Positions 36,889-45,312 of a stretch of DNA of 64,000 nt are shown here, one piece after another (position 1 is the first letter of the stretch; every line of letters starts with the position of its first letter). The stretch lies in the NCBI GenBank assembly GCA_017446045.1, contig JAFSRP010000045.1, positions 1 to 64,000 on the forward strand, given 5' to 3'. Both the position numbers and the translations under genes were made by a program. Source of the DNA: Lachnospiraceae bacterium (lineage in GTDB: Bacteria; Bacillota; Clostridia; Lachnospirales; Lachnospiraceae). Under the pieces are notes generated by a model that made no database searches, was not told the DNA's origin, and worked only from the letters and a program-made list of their open reading frames with translations.

Positions 36889-36943
36889 CGAAGCAAATAG
36901 AAACGCAGGCAGGGTACGAAGCAAAGAAAACGCAGGCAGGATG
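36889..36943 (+). repeat. Two 27-28-bp direct repeats after the MATE stop
   Basis: CGAAGCAAATAGAAACGCAG... (36889-36916) is repeated with one gap and few changes at 36917-36943, and a third CGAAG starts at 36944. Non-coding. Confidence 0.65.
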
Positions 36944-36962
36944 CGAAGTTACGCAAAGTTTT

Positions 36963-36991
36963 TTGACCTGGCTCCGTATATATGTTATCAT
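36963..36991 (+). promoter_or_regulatory. Promoter of the c-di-GMP protein gene
   Basis: TTGACC (36963-36968), 17 bases, TATCAT (36986-36991). The leader to the ATG at 37120 is about 120 bases and contains a short CCGG/CCGG hairpin near 37065-37080. Confidence 0.65.
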
Positions 36992-37119
36992 TAAAGTTAC
37001 GGTACTTTTACCATATGTTTCACAGGGCATCGGTGCTCTGGATTTGAGAATGAACTGCCGCTTTATCCGGTCATGAGGCCGGAATGCAATATGATCCGGT
37101 TTGAAAAGGAAACGAGACT

Positions 37120-40100
37120 ATGCTTAAGAGCCACGAGAAATTCCATTCCGAAAACGGCAAACGCCTGATCCTGATCGCGGACGATGAATACATCAATCGG
37201 GAGATCCTGGGGGCGATCCTGGAAAATGATTATGAGGTGATCTTTGCGGAAGACGGCGAGGAGACTCTGCAGCAGTGCCGCGCGCACAGGGAAATGCTTT
37301 CGTTGGTCCTTCTGGATCTGATGATGCCGGTCATGCCGGGTATAGAAGTCCTGAAAAATCTTCGGGAAGATGAGGATCTTCGAAATATCCCTGTAATCGT
37401 TATGACGGCGGACCAGAATGCGGAGGTCGACTGCCTGCGTCTGGGTGCATCGGATTTTATCCCAAAGCCCTATCCGCTGGAGGATGTCATCAAGGCGAGG
37501 ATACACCGTACCATCGAGCTGTTCGAGGACCGCGAGATCATCAACCATACGGAAAGAGACCCGCTGACAGGCCTTTATAACCGTGAATATTTCTATCGTT
37601 ACGCGGAGCAGTTCGATCATCATCATCCCAATCTGGAGATGGATGCGATCGTCGTGGACGTGAACCATTTCCACATGATCAACGAGCGCTTTGGTACCGA
37701 TTACGGTGACGGCGTACTGCGCCGCATCGGCGAGCGTGTCCGCCAGATGGTGGCAGATACCGGCGGTATCGTCTGTCGGCGCGAAGCGGATACTTTCCTG
37801 GTCTACTGTCCGCACGGCAAGGATTACGATTCGATCCTGCGCAGTGCTTCTATGGGACTGATGGAGGATGAGACGATCACGAATCAGGTCCATCTCCGGA
37901 TGGGTGTTTACCCTGATGCGGATCGGTCCCTGGAGATCGAGCGTCGTTTTGACCGCGCGCAGATGGCAGCGGACAAGGTCCGCGGAAGCTACGCCAAACA
38001 GATCGGGTTTTATGACAGCAGCCTGCATCAGAAGGAACTTTATGAAGAGCAGCTGATCGAGGATTTCCGGACGGCGATCTCGGAGCGGCAGTTTGTGGTG
38101 TATTACCAGCCGAAGTTTGACGTGCGCAATGATCTGCCGGTGCTTGCGAGCGCCGAAGCGCTTGTGCGCTGGCAGCATCCGACGATGGGCCTGATCAGTC
38201 CGGGCATTTTCATTCCCCTGTTTGAGGGCAACGGCATGATCCAGGAGCTGGATCAGTATGTCTGGGAGACCGTTGGGCGGCAGATGCGCACATGGAAGGA
38301 CCGGCTCGGGTTTTCCTGCCCGGTCTCGGTCAACATTTCCCGTATCGATATGTATGATCCGAAGCTGGTCGCCACGCTGCAGGGCATCCTGAAGGAGAAT
38401 GATCTTTCCTATGAGGAGCTGCTGCTGGAGGTGACGGAATCCGCCTATGTCATGGACTCGGAGCAGATCATACAGACGGCGCACAGGCTCAGAAAACTGG
38501 GCTTCCTGATAGAAATGGATGATTTCGGGACGGGCTATTCCTCCCTGAATATGATCTCGAAGCTGCCCATTGACGCGCTCAAGCTGGATATGCAGTTTAT
38601 CCGCAACGCGTTTTCCAGCGAAGGAGATACCCGGATCCTGGAGGTGATCATCGGGATCGCCGATTATCTGTCGGTGCCTGTCATCGCCGAGGGTGTGGAG
38701 ACAAAGGAGCAGATGTGCGCGCTCCGGGATCTGGGCTGCGATATCGTACAGGGCTATTATTTCTCGCGGCCGATCCCTGCTGATGAATTCGAAGCGATCC
38801 TGCTGAGCGCAAAAGAAGCAGCGGAGGCTGCAAAGACGGAGAAAGAGACAGCGGCTTCACAGGGCGCTGCGGGCAGCGGCAGATCATCCGGACGACCGGC
38901 CGCAGAAAGCGGGCGTGAACCGGACAGATCAGGCATTGCACCGGTCCCGATCTCCGCGCCGCGGGGACTGGCGCCCCTGCCTACGGACCCGCCGGATTCC
39001 GTGCCTGCAGAGAGTGACACCGGGGATACTGAGGACAAGGATACAGCGCAAAAGGAAAAGGATGGTGAAAAGCGTCGCGGGCTCCAGCTCCGGACCACCA
39101 GTTATTTCTTTGTGGTGATCTCGCTGATCGCAGCGCTGGCACTTTTCGTATCGGACGTTTTTGTCACCCGGGGATACCGCCGGATGGAACGGGCGAGCAA
39201 CCGCTACATCATAGCCCAACTGGCTGCTTCCAATATGGAGGCGGGATCGGATTATCTGACGGATCGTGTGCGATGCTTTGTGGTGACAGGTGAGCTCGAG
39301 TACCTGCAGGATTTCTTTGAAGAGCTTAATGTGACACGTCGCCGTGACCAGGCGCTCGATGACCTTGAAGAGCTTCTGGAAGGCAACGGCGGTTCGGCAT
39401 ACTCCAATCTTGCGACAGCGCTTTCACTGTCGAATGAGCTGGTGGACCGGGAATACGAGGCTATGCAGCTGATCCTGGAAGCCAGGGACTATCCTGCGGA
39501 GAGTATCCCTCCAGAGCTTTCCTCTATGCCGCTGAGCGCGGAAGACATGGCAATGACGCCTGAGGAACAGGTCAGCAAGGCACAGAACCTGGTGTTTGAC
39601 AATACCTACATGCATTACAAGGACCGTATCCGGGAAAATGTCAATCTCTGTACACAGGAACTGATCCGTTCAGCCAGCCTGGAACTGGAGACGGCATCCG
39701 CGCAGATGGCCATGCATGTGAATCTGCAGACCTGTCTGACGGTGGCATTTCTGATCCTTGTGCTGCTGATCGTCTGGTTCATCAATTCACAGGTGCGCAG
39801 ACCTCTGTCGCATATGGTGGAACAGATGCGCAGACAGGAAGTGCTGGAACCGGGGGGCGCGGAGGAACCGCAGTTCGTCACGCGTACCTACAATAAGATC
39901 CTTGATGAGAACCGTGAAGCCAGGGAGCGCCTCAGCCACGAGGCTTCCCACGACCGGCTGACAGGCCTGTTCAACCGGGGCGCCTATGAGATGATGCTCG
40001 AGAGCGTGGACACCGATCACATGGCGCTGATCCTGGTGGATGTGGACTACTTCAAGACGGTCAATGATACCTTCGGCCACGATGTGGGTGACCGTGTACT

Positions 40101-40407
40101 GAAACGGGTCGCGGAGATCCTGAAGCAGAGCTTCCGTTCTGTCGATGTGATCTGCCGGATCGGCGGTGACGAGTTCGTTGTCATCATGACACGAGCAGAC
40201 AGCAGCATGCGGGACCTGGTGAAGAGCAAGATCGACCGGGCAAATTATCAGCTGCAGCACCCGGCGGATGACCTGCCTCCGGTATCCCTGAGCGTCGGCG
40301 TGGCATTTGCCGACCGGGATAACGCCCGCGGCGACATCTTCAAGGATGCCGATACCGCGTTGTACCGTGTCAAGGAAGCAGGCCGCTGCGGATGCGAGAT
40401 CTTCTGA
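37120..40407 (+). CDS. REC-GGDEF*-EAL-TM-sensor-TM-GGDEF c-di-GMP protein
   Basis: 1095 residues. A receiver domain (about 15-135) has DD at 21-22, phospho-acceptor D66, T96 and K116. A first GGDEF domain (145-300) is degenerate: the site reads READTF (221-226). The EAL domain (310-565) keeps EALVRW, SVNIS, LEVTES, MDDFGTGYSS, LKLD, IAEGVET and QGYYFSRP, so phosphodiesterase activity is likely. A disordered linker (565-655) leads to one membrane span (661-683), an outside helical region and a second span (871-889). The final GGDEF domain is intact (GGDEF at 1015-1019) with the inhibitory RxxD site at 1006-1009. One chain can thus both break and make c-di-GMP. It has its own promoter and precedes the cysteine desulfurase gene by 18 bp. 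Confidence 0.9.
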   Translation: MLKSHEKFHSENGKRLILIADDEYINREILGAILENDYEVIFAEDGEETLQQCRAHREMLSLVLLDLMMPVMPGIEVLKNLREDEDLRNIPVIVMTADQNAEVDCLRLGASDFIPKPYPLEDVIKARIHRTIELFEDREIINHTERDPLTGLYNREYFYRYAEQFDHHHPNLEMDAIVVDVNHFHMINERFGTDYGDGVLRRIGERVRQMVADTGGIVCRREADTFLVYCPHGKDYDSILRSASMGLMEDETITNQVHLRMGVYPDADRSLEIERRFDRAQMAADKVRGSYAKQIGFYDSSLHQKELYEEQLIEDFRTAISERQFVVYYQPKFDVRNDLPVLASAEALVRWQHPTMGLISPGIFIPLFEGNGMIQELDQYVWETVGRQMRTWKDRLGFSCPVSVNISRIDMYDPKLVATLQGILKENDLSYEELLLEVTESAYVMDSEQIIQTAHRLRKLGFLIEMDDFGTGYSSLNMISKLPIDALKLDMQFIRNAFSSEGDTRILEVIIGIADYLSVPVIAEGVETKEQMCALRDLGCDIVQGYYFSRPIPADEFEAILLSAKEAAEAAKTEKETAASQGAAGSGRSSGRPAAESGREPDRSGIAPVPISAPRGLAPLPTDPPDSVPAESDTGDTEDKDTAQKEKDGEKRRGLQLRTTSYFFVVISLIAALALFVSDVFVTRGYRRMERASNRYIIAQLAASNMEAGSDYLTDRVRCFVVTGELEYLQDFFEELNVTRRRDQALDDLEELLEGNGGSAYSNLATALSLSNELVDREYEAMQLILEARDYPAESIPPELSSMPLSAEDMAMTPEEQVSKAQNLVFDNTYMHYKDRIRENVNLCTQELIRSASLELETASAQMAMHVNLQTCLTVAFLILVLLIVWFINSQVRRPLSHMVEQMRRQEVLEPGGAEEPQFVTRTYNKILDENREARERLSHEASHDRLTGLFNRGAYEMMLESVDTDHMALILVDVDYFKTVNDTFGHDVGDRVLKRVAEILKQSFRSVDVICRIGGDEFVVIMTRADSSMRDLVKSKIDRANYQLQHPADDLPPVSLSVGVAFADRDNARGDIFKDADTALYRVKEAGRCGCEIF

Positions 40408-40425
40408 TCAGGAAAACAGTCGTAT

Positions 40426-41583
40426 ATGAGAGAAGTTTATTTTGACAATGCAGCCACAACAAGGGTCCGCCCCGAAGTTGTGGAGCTGATGAACAAGGTC
40501 ATGCTGGAGGACTACGGCAATCCGTCCTCCCGGCATGTCTTCGGTATGCGCGCGGAGCAGTACCTGAAGACGGCGGCGGAGCAGATCGCTGCCTGTCTTA
40601 AGGTCAAGCCGGCGGAGATCGTGTTCAATTCCGGCGGCACCGAGGGCAACAACACAGCCCTGATCGGTACCGCGCTGGCGAGAAAAGCCTACGGAAAGCA
40701 CATAATCAGCACCAATATCGAACATGCGGCGGTGTATAAGCCGCTGGAGTTCCTGGAGTCCCTGGGCTATGAGATCACGATCGTCGGTGTGGACCGGCAG
40801 GGACAGATCGACCGGGAGGCACTGCGGGCCGCGATCCGGCCTGATACCATTCTCGTCAGTACCATGTGGGTCAACAACGAAATGGGCGCTGTCGAGGATA
40901 TTGCCGGTATCGGTGCCATGATCAAGGAGATCAATCCGAAGACCTACTTCCACACGGACGCGATACAGGCGTTCGGCAAGCTGACGCTACGACCGAAGGA
41001 CGCGAAGGTCGATATGCTGACGGTGAGCTCACATAAGATCCACGGCCCCAAGGGCGTCGGATTCATGTATATACGGGATGGCGTGCGCCTGAATCCCCTG
41101 ATCTACGGCGGCGGGCAGCAGAAAGACCGGCGTTCCGGCACCCAGGACGTGCCCGGGATCGCAGGAATGGGGCTTGCGGCGGAGATGTACCGCAGGGAGC
41201 ACGATGCGATCGAAGCCGGGATGCTTGCAATCAAGGACCGGCTGATCGGACGTCTGGAGGCCATGGAAGGGGTGACCGTGAATTCATTGCGCGGCAGTCT
41301 TTCCGCACCTCATGTCGTGAGCGCTTCCTTTGCCGGAGTCCGCGCCGAGGTCCTGCTGCACGCGTTGGAGGAAAAGGGAATTTACGTTTCTTCGGGATCC
41401 GCCTGTTCGTCCAATCATCCCGCCATCAGCGGCACCCTGCAGGCGATCGGTGTGCCGAAGGATCTGCTGGATTCGACTTTGCGGTTCTCCTTCGGAATCT
41501 ACAACGTACCGGAAGAAGCGGATTACACGGCGGATCGCCTTGAAGAGCTGCTGCCGGTACTGCGCCGGTTCCGGCGCTACTAG
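40426..41583 (+). CDS. Cysteine desulfurase (IscS/NifS-like)
   Basis: 385 residues. MREVYFDNAATTRVRPEV, GGTEGNNTAL, the PLP lysine K204 in SSHKIHGPKG and the persulfide cysteine C327 in SSGSACSSNHP identify the family. It moves sulfur from cysteine to a protein persulfide. Since thiI follows 55 bp downstream, its most likely partner is ThiI, for 4-thiouridine in tRNA and perhaps thiamine. Such IscS-ThiI pairs are common in Firmicutes. Confidence 0.92.
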   Translation: MREVYFDNAATTRVRPEVVELMNKVMLEDYGNPSSRHVFGMRAEQYLKTAAEQIAACLKVKPAEIVFNSGGTEGNNTALIGTALARKAYGKHIISTNIEHAAVYKPLEFLESLGYEITIVGVDRQGQIDREALRAAIRPDTILVSTMWVNNEMGAVEDIAGIGAMIKEINPKTYFHTDAIQAFGKLTLRPKDAKVDMLTVSSHKIHGPKGVGFMYIRDGVRLNPLIYGGGQQKDRRSGTQDVPGIAGMGLAAEMYRREHDAIEAGMLAIKDRLIGRLEAMEGVTVNSLRGSLSAPHVVSASFAGVRAEVLLHALEEKGIYVSSGSACSSNHPAISGTLQAIGVPKDLLDSTLRFSFGIYNVPEEADYTADRLEELLPVLRRFRRY

Positions 41584-41638
41584 GTTCGGCGGGGAACAGC
41601 AGGAGATACTATACTTCAAACGAGGAGAATACAATACA

Positions 41639-42820
41639 TTGCAGTATCAAAGCTTTTTGATCAAGTATGCGGAGATCGGCACCAAGGGCAAGAACCGGTA
41701 TATTTTTGAAGACGCCCTGATGCATCAGATCCGGGAACACCTCAAGAAGGTGGAAGGAGAGTTTGCGGTCCAGAAAGAACAGGGCCGCATTTATGTGAAT
41801 GCCAAGACAGAGTACGACTACGACGAAGTCGTGGATGCGCTGCAGCATGTTTTCGGCGTAACGGCGATCTGCCCCATGCTCCAGATCGAGAAATGTGAGT
41901 ATCCGGAGCTGCGCCGCCAGGTGCTGGAATTTGTGCAGCAGGAGCATCCGGAGGAGGAGTTCCGTTTTAAGGCCAAGGCCCGCCGTGCGGATAAGCATTA
42001 TCCGGTCACTTCGGATACGATCAATGAAGACGTCGGCTATGACATCCTGACCGCTTATCCGAAGTCCAGGGTCGATGTGCATGATCCGGATTTTATCGTA
42101 TATATCGAGATCCGTCAGAAGATCAATGTTTTTACCCGTGTGATCCCCGGTGCCGGCGGCATGCCCATCGGGACCAACGGCAAGGCCATGCTGCTGCTTT
42201 CCGGCGGCATCGATTCCCCGGTGGCGGGTTATATGATCGGAAAGCGCGGCGTCCAGATCGAGGCGGTCTATTTTCATGCGCCGCCATATACTTCCGAGCG
42301 CGCGAAGCAGAAGGTCGTGGATCTGGCGAAACAGGTCGCGTCCTATACCGGTGCGATCAAACTCCATATCATCAATTTCACCGAGATCCAGCTCTATATT
42401 TACGAAGCCTGCCCGCATGACGAACTGACGATCATCATGCGCCGTTACATGATGCGTATCGCGGAACGTCTGGCAAATGCCAACGACTGCATCGGTCTGA
42501 TCACCGGTGAGTCGATCGGTCAGGTGGCATCGCAGACCATGTTCTCCCTGCGCACGACAGACGAAGTCTGCGAATTGCCCGTTTATCGTCCCGTCATCGG
42601 CTTCGACAAGCAGGAGATCGTGGATCTGGCGGAAAAGATCGGCACTTTCGAGACGAGCATCCTGCCTTATGAGGACTGTTGTACGATCTTTGTCGCGAAA
42701 CATCCCGTCACGAAGCCCAATGTCAATGTGATCCGCAAGTCTGAGCGGCGCCTTGCCGAGAAGATCGACGAGATGGTCGAAAGAGCGATCGCGGAAGACG
42801 AGGTCGTGTGGTGCAGTTGA
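41639..42820 (+). CDS. thiI: tRNA 4-thiouridine synthase ThiI
   Basis: 393 residues from a TTG at 41639, which gives the conserved FLIKYAEIGTKGKNRYIFED; GAGGAG lies 11 bases before it. The longer frame from 41330 runs inside the desulfurase gene. An N-terminal ferredoxin-like and THUMP part is followed by the PP-loop LSGGIDSPVAGYM (188 on) that adenylates U8. C347 and C348 (YEDCCTIF) are the conserved cysteines. There is no rhodanese domain, as usual in Firmicutes, so sulfur must come directly from the desulfurase next door. It overlaps mtaB by 13 bp. Confidence 0.9.
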   Translation: MQYQSFLIKYAEIGTKGKNRYIFEDALMHQIREHLKKVEGEFAVQKEQGRIYVNAKTEYDYDEVVDALQHVFGVTAICPMLQIEKCEYPELRRQVLEFVQQEHPEEEFRFKAKARRADKHYPVTSDTINEDVGYDILTAYPKSRVDVHDPDFIVYIEIRQKINVFTRVIPGAGGMPIGTNGKAMLLLSGGIDSPVAGYMIGKRGVQIEAVYFHAPPYTSERAKQKVVDLAKQVASYTGAIKLHIINFTEIQLYIYEACPHDELTIIMRRYMMRIAERLANANDCIGLITGESIGQVASQTMFSLRTTDEVCELPVYRPVIGFDKQEIVDLAEKIGTFETSILPYEDCCTIFVAKHPVTKPNVNVIRKSERRLAEKIDEMVERAIAEDEVVWCS

Positions 42821-44130
42821 GACAGCTTACATTCGCGATCCATACTCTTGGCTGTAAGGTCAATACCTATGAGTCGGACGCCATGGCGGAAGCGCTGCGG
42901 GCGGCCGGCTTTGCTGAACGCTCTTTTGAAGAGACGGCTGATGTGTATATCATCAATACCTGTACGGTGACAAATGTGGCAGACCGCAAGTCCCGGCAGA
43001 TGCTGCGCCGCGCGCGGAAGTTCAATCCGGAGGCACTGATCGTTGCGGCAGGCTGTTATGTGGATGATGCGGCTAAAAATGACCGTCTGGAGGAACTGAT
43101 CAGCGCGCATGTGATCGACGTGGCTGTGCCCAACGCGGATAAGAAAAATATCGTTTCTATTATAAAAAATGAACTTATATTAGAAAATGATTCTTCTATA
43201 GACGAAAATATCAACAGTTCGAATCCCAGTCTTTTCCTCACCGAGCTGGACGGCCATACCCGCGCGTTCATCAAAGTGCAGGACGGATGCAATATGTTCT
43301 GTTCCTACTGCGTGATCCCCTATGTGCGCGGCAGGCTGCAGGCAAGGCCTGTGGAGGAGGTACTGGAGGAGATCCGGATGCTCGCGGAGCGGGGCGTGGC
43401 GGAGACCGTGATCACCGGCATCCACCTGAGCTCTCTCGGGGACGGACTGCTGCGGCTGGTCGAAGGGATCGAAGGCATTGACGGCATTAAAAGGATCCGC
43501 TTCGGATCGCTGGAGCCGACGCTGATCACGGAGGCATTTACCGCGCAGCTTCGGCAGTCGGAGAAGCTGTGCCCGCATTTTCACCTTTCCCTGCAGTCCG
43601 GAAGCGATACGGTCCTGAAGCGGATGAACCGGCACTATACCGCGTCGGATTTCGAGCGAAGCTGTGACATTCTCCGCAAGTACTATGAACATCCGGCGAT
43701 CACCACGGATATCATTGTGGGGTTCCCCGGAGAGACGGAGGAAGAGTTTCGCGGGACCTGTGATTTCGCGGAGCGCGTTGGCTTCTACGAAGCCCACGTT
43801 TTCAAGTATTCCCGGCGGCGCGGCACAGTGGCGGACCGTATGCCGGACCAGATCCCGGAACCGCTCAAGGCGGCGCGCAGCGAGGAGCTGATCCGTATTA
43901 CCGACCGGCTCTCGCATGAATTCCGGACGTATTATCTCGGAAAGGACGCAGCGTTCCTGAGCGAGGAACTGGTCGAGATCGGCGGAGAGCTCTATGAGAC
44001 CGGGTTTACGCCGGAGTACATCCGCTGCGTCAAAAAGTCAGAAAGCTTACACCAGAATGAAATCATAGTCGGAAAGACTTCACATATTGTTCAGCAAAAT
44101 GTTATAGACGAGAGTCTGGTTTTGTTATAG
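42808..44130 (+). CDS. mtaB: tRNA t6A37 methylthiotransferase MtaB
   Basis: 440 residues from a GTG start (a second GTG follows at once). The N-terminal UPF0004 domain supplies cysteines in HTLGCKVNTYE, NTCTVTNVADRKSRQ and AAGCYVD. The radical SAM motif is CNMFCSYCVIPYVRGR. A TRAM-like tail ends the chain. It converts t6A37 to ms2t6A37 in tRNAs that read ANN codons. It overlaps thiI, so the two tRNA-thiolation genes are probably co-translated. Confidence 0.92.
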   Translation: MVQLRQLTFAIHTLGCKVNTYESDAMAEALRAAGFAERSFEETADVYIINTCTVTNVADRKSRQMLRRARKFNPEALIVAAGCYVDDAAKNDRLEELISAHVIDVAVPNADKKNIVSIIKNELILENDSSIDENINSSNPSLFLTELDGHTRAFIKVQDGCNMFCSYCVIPYVRGRLQARPVEEVLEEIRMLAERGVAETVITGIHLSSLGDGLLRLVEGIEGIDGIKRIRFGSLEPTLITEAFTAQLRQSEKLCPHFHLSLQSGSDTVLKRMNRHYTASDFERSCDILRKYYEHPAITTDIIVGFPGETEEEFRGTCDFAERVGFYEAHVFKYSRRRGTVADRMPDQIPEPLKAARSEELIRITDRLSHEFRTYYLGKDAAFLSEELVEIGGELYETGFTPEYIRCVKKSESLHQNEIIVGKTSHIVQQNVIDESLVLL

Positions 44131-44193
44131 AATCAAGATATTACAAAGCATGAGCCTGCCACGGCAGGCACTACGCACAAAGGACGTGATGAC

Positions 44194-44457
44194 ATGAATA
44201 GCTCAGGAAATACACAGATTCTGGAACATATCAAGGAAGTCGAGCAGCTCAATGTATCTGATGTGCTGGAGCAGGTATATGGCGCCCTGATAGAGAAGGG
44301 ATATGATCCGATCAATCAGATCGTCGGCTATATCATGTCAGGTGACCCCACCTATATCACCAGCCATAAGAATGCGAGAAGCCTCATCATGAAAGTAGAA
44401 CGTGATGAGATCATTGAAGAGCTGATGGCGGCTTATGTGGATTCAAGACTGAGCTGA
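44194..44457 (+). CDS. ireB: IreB family regulatory phosphoprotein
   Basis: 87 residues. [32 protein letters not shown] and [11 protein letters not shown] are the family core (formerly DUF965/UPF0297). In enterococci IreB is phosphorylated on N-terminal threonines by the kinase IreK and limits cephalosporin resistance. Here the N-terminus is NSSGNTQ, with one threonine, so the exact target site is uncertain. The partner kinase is not in the window. Order ireB-ruvX-DUF1292 is conserved in Firmicutes (yrzL-yrrK-yrzB). Confidence 0.9.
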   Translation: MNSSGNTQILEHIKEVEQLNVSDVLEQVYGALIEKGYDPINQIVGYIMSGDPTYITSHKNARSLIMKVERDEIIEELMAAYVDSRLS

Positions 44458-44509
44458 GCGCATCAGTCCTGAAACTTAAGCCGCGGGGACAGAGAGGCAT
44501 CCTTTCGGT

Positions 44510-44533
44510 AACTATCCGGTACGCCGGATAGTT
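44510..44533 (+). terminator. Hairpin between ireB and ruvX
   Basis: Perfect 10-bp stem AACTATCCGG/CCGGATAGTT with loop TACG, followed by TGTTTTAG. It may act as an attenuator inside the operon. Confidence 0.7.
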
Positions 44534-44559
44534 TGTTTTAGTGTTTAGGAGTATTTTTG

Positions 44560-44997
44560 ATGGGAAGACTGCTGGGACTGGATTACGGATCCAAAACGAC
44601 AGGCGTGGCCCTGACGGATCCGCTGCAGATGATCGCCTCCCCGCTGGAGACCATCAAACGCGAGAAGGAAGGCAAGCTGCGGCCGACACTGCGCCGTATC
44701 ACGGAGCTGGCCGCTGCCAATGAAGTGGAGCGGATCGTACTCGGATACCCGCTGAATATGGATGACAGCAGGGGAGAACGTGCGCAGAAGACAGAAGAGT
44801 TCAAGGCGCTGCTGGAACGGCGGCTGGAGGCAGAAGGACTGGAGATCCCCGTGACGCTGTGGGATGAGCGCCTCAGTACGGTCGATGCGGACGCGGTCCT
44901 GGAAGAGGCGGAGGTCGCCGCTTCCGAGCGAAAACAGTATATCGACAAGATCGCGGCTGCATTCATATTGGAAGACTATATGAAAAACCACAGGTAA
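44560..44997 (+). CDS. ruvX: Holliday junction resolvase-like / pre-16S rRNA nuclease
   Basis: 145 residues. GRLLGLDYGSKTTGVALTDP holds the first catalytic Asp, VLGYPLNMD and LWDERLSTVDAD the later ones. The RNase H-like YqgF/RuvX family processes the 5' end of 16S rRNA and is essential in many bacteria. ATG 44560 is preferred; TTG 44557 is 3 bases upstream. It ends 3 bp before DUF1292. Confidence 0.9.
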   Translation: MGRLLGLDYGSKTTGVALTDPLQMIASPLETIKREKEGKLRPTLRRITELAAANEVERIVLGYPLNMDDSRGERAQKTEEFKALLERRLEAEGLEIPVTLWDERLSTVDADAVLEEAEVAASERKQYIDKIAAAFILEDYMKNHR

Positions 44998-45000
44998 ACA

Positions 45001-45312
45001 ATGGCGTCGGCGTTGCTGAAAGATTTTGCAAGAAAGGTCAAAGACATGGAAGACAACAAGATTCTGATCACCTTGGATGACGGGACGGAAGTGGAATATA
45101 CAGTACTGGAAACGACTGTACTCGGAGGCTGTAGTTATCTGCTGGTCACGGACGCTCCGGAGGGCGAAGACGGAGAGTGTTTTATCTGGAAAGAAGTATC
45201 CGATCCGGACGACGACGAGGCAGTCTATGAGGATCCGGACGATGATGAGGCGGATGCTGTGATGGCGATCTTTCAGCAGATGCTGGAAGGAGAAATAGAT
45301 ATCGAGAAATGA
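45001..45312 (+). CDS. DUF1292 family protein
   Basis: 103 residues. NKILITLDDGTEVEYTVLET and SYLLVTDAPEGED are the DUF1292 core (YrzB-like). The C-terminal half is very acidic, with two DPDDDEA repeats. ATG 45046 (AAAGG eight bases upstream) would give the usual family length of 88 and may be the true start. Function unknown. It overlaps the RNase J start by 4 bp. Confidence 0.85.
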   Translation: MASALLKDFARKVKDMEDNKILITLDDGTEVEYTVLETTVLGGCSYLLVTDAPEGEDGECFIWKEVSDPDDDEAVYEDPDDDEADAVMAIFQQMLEGEIDIEK

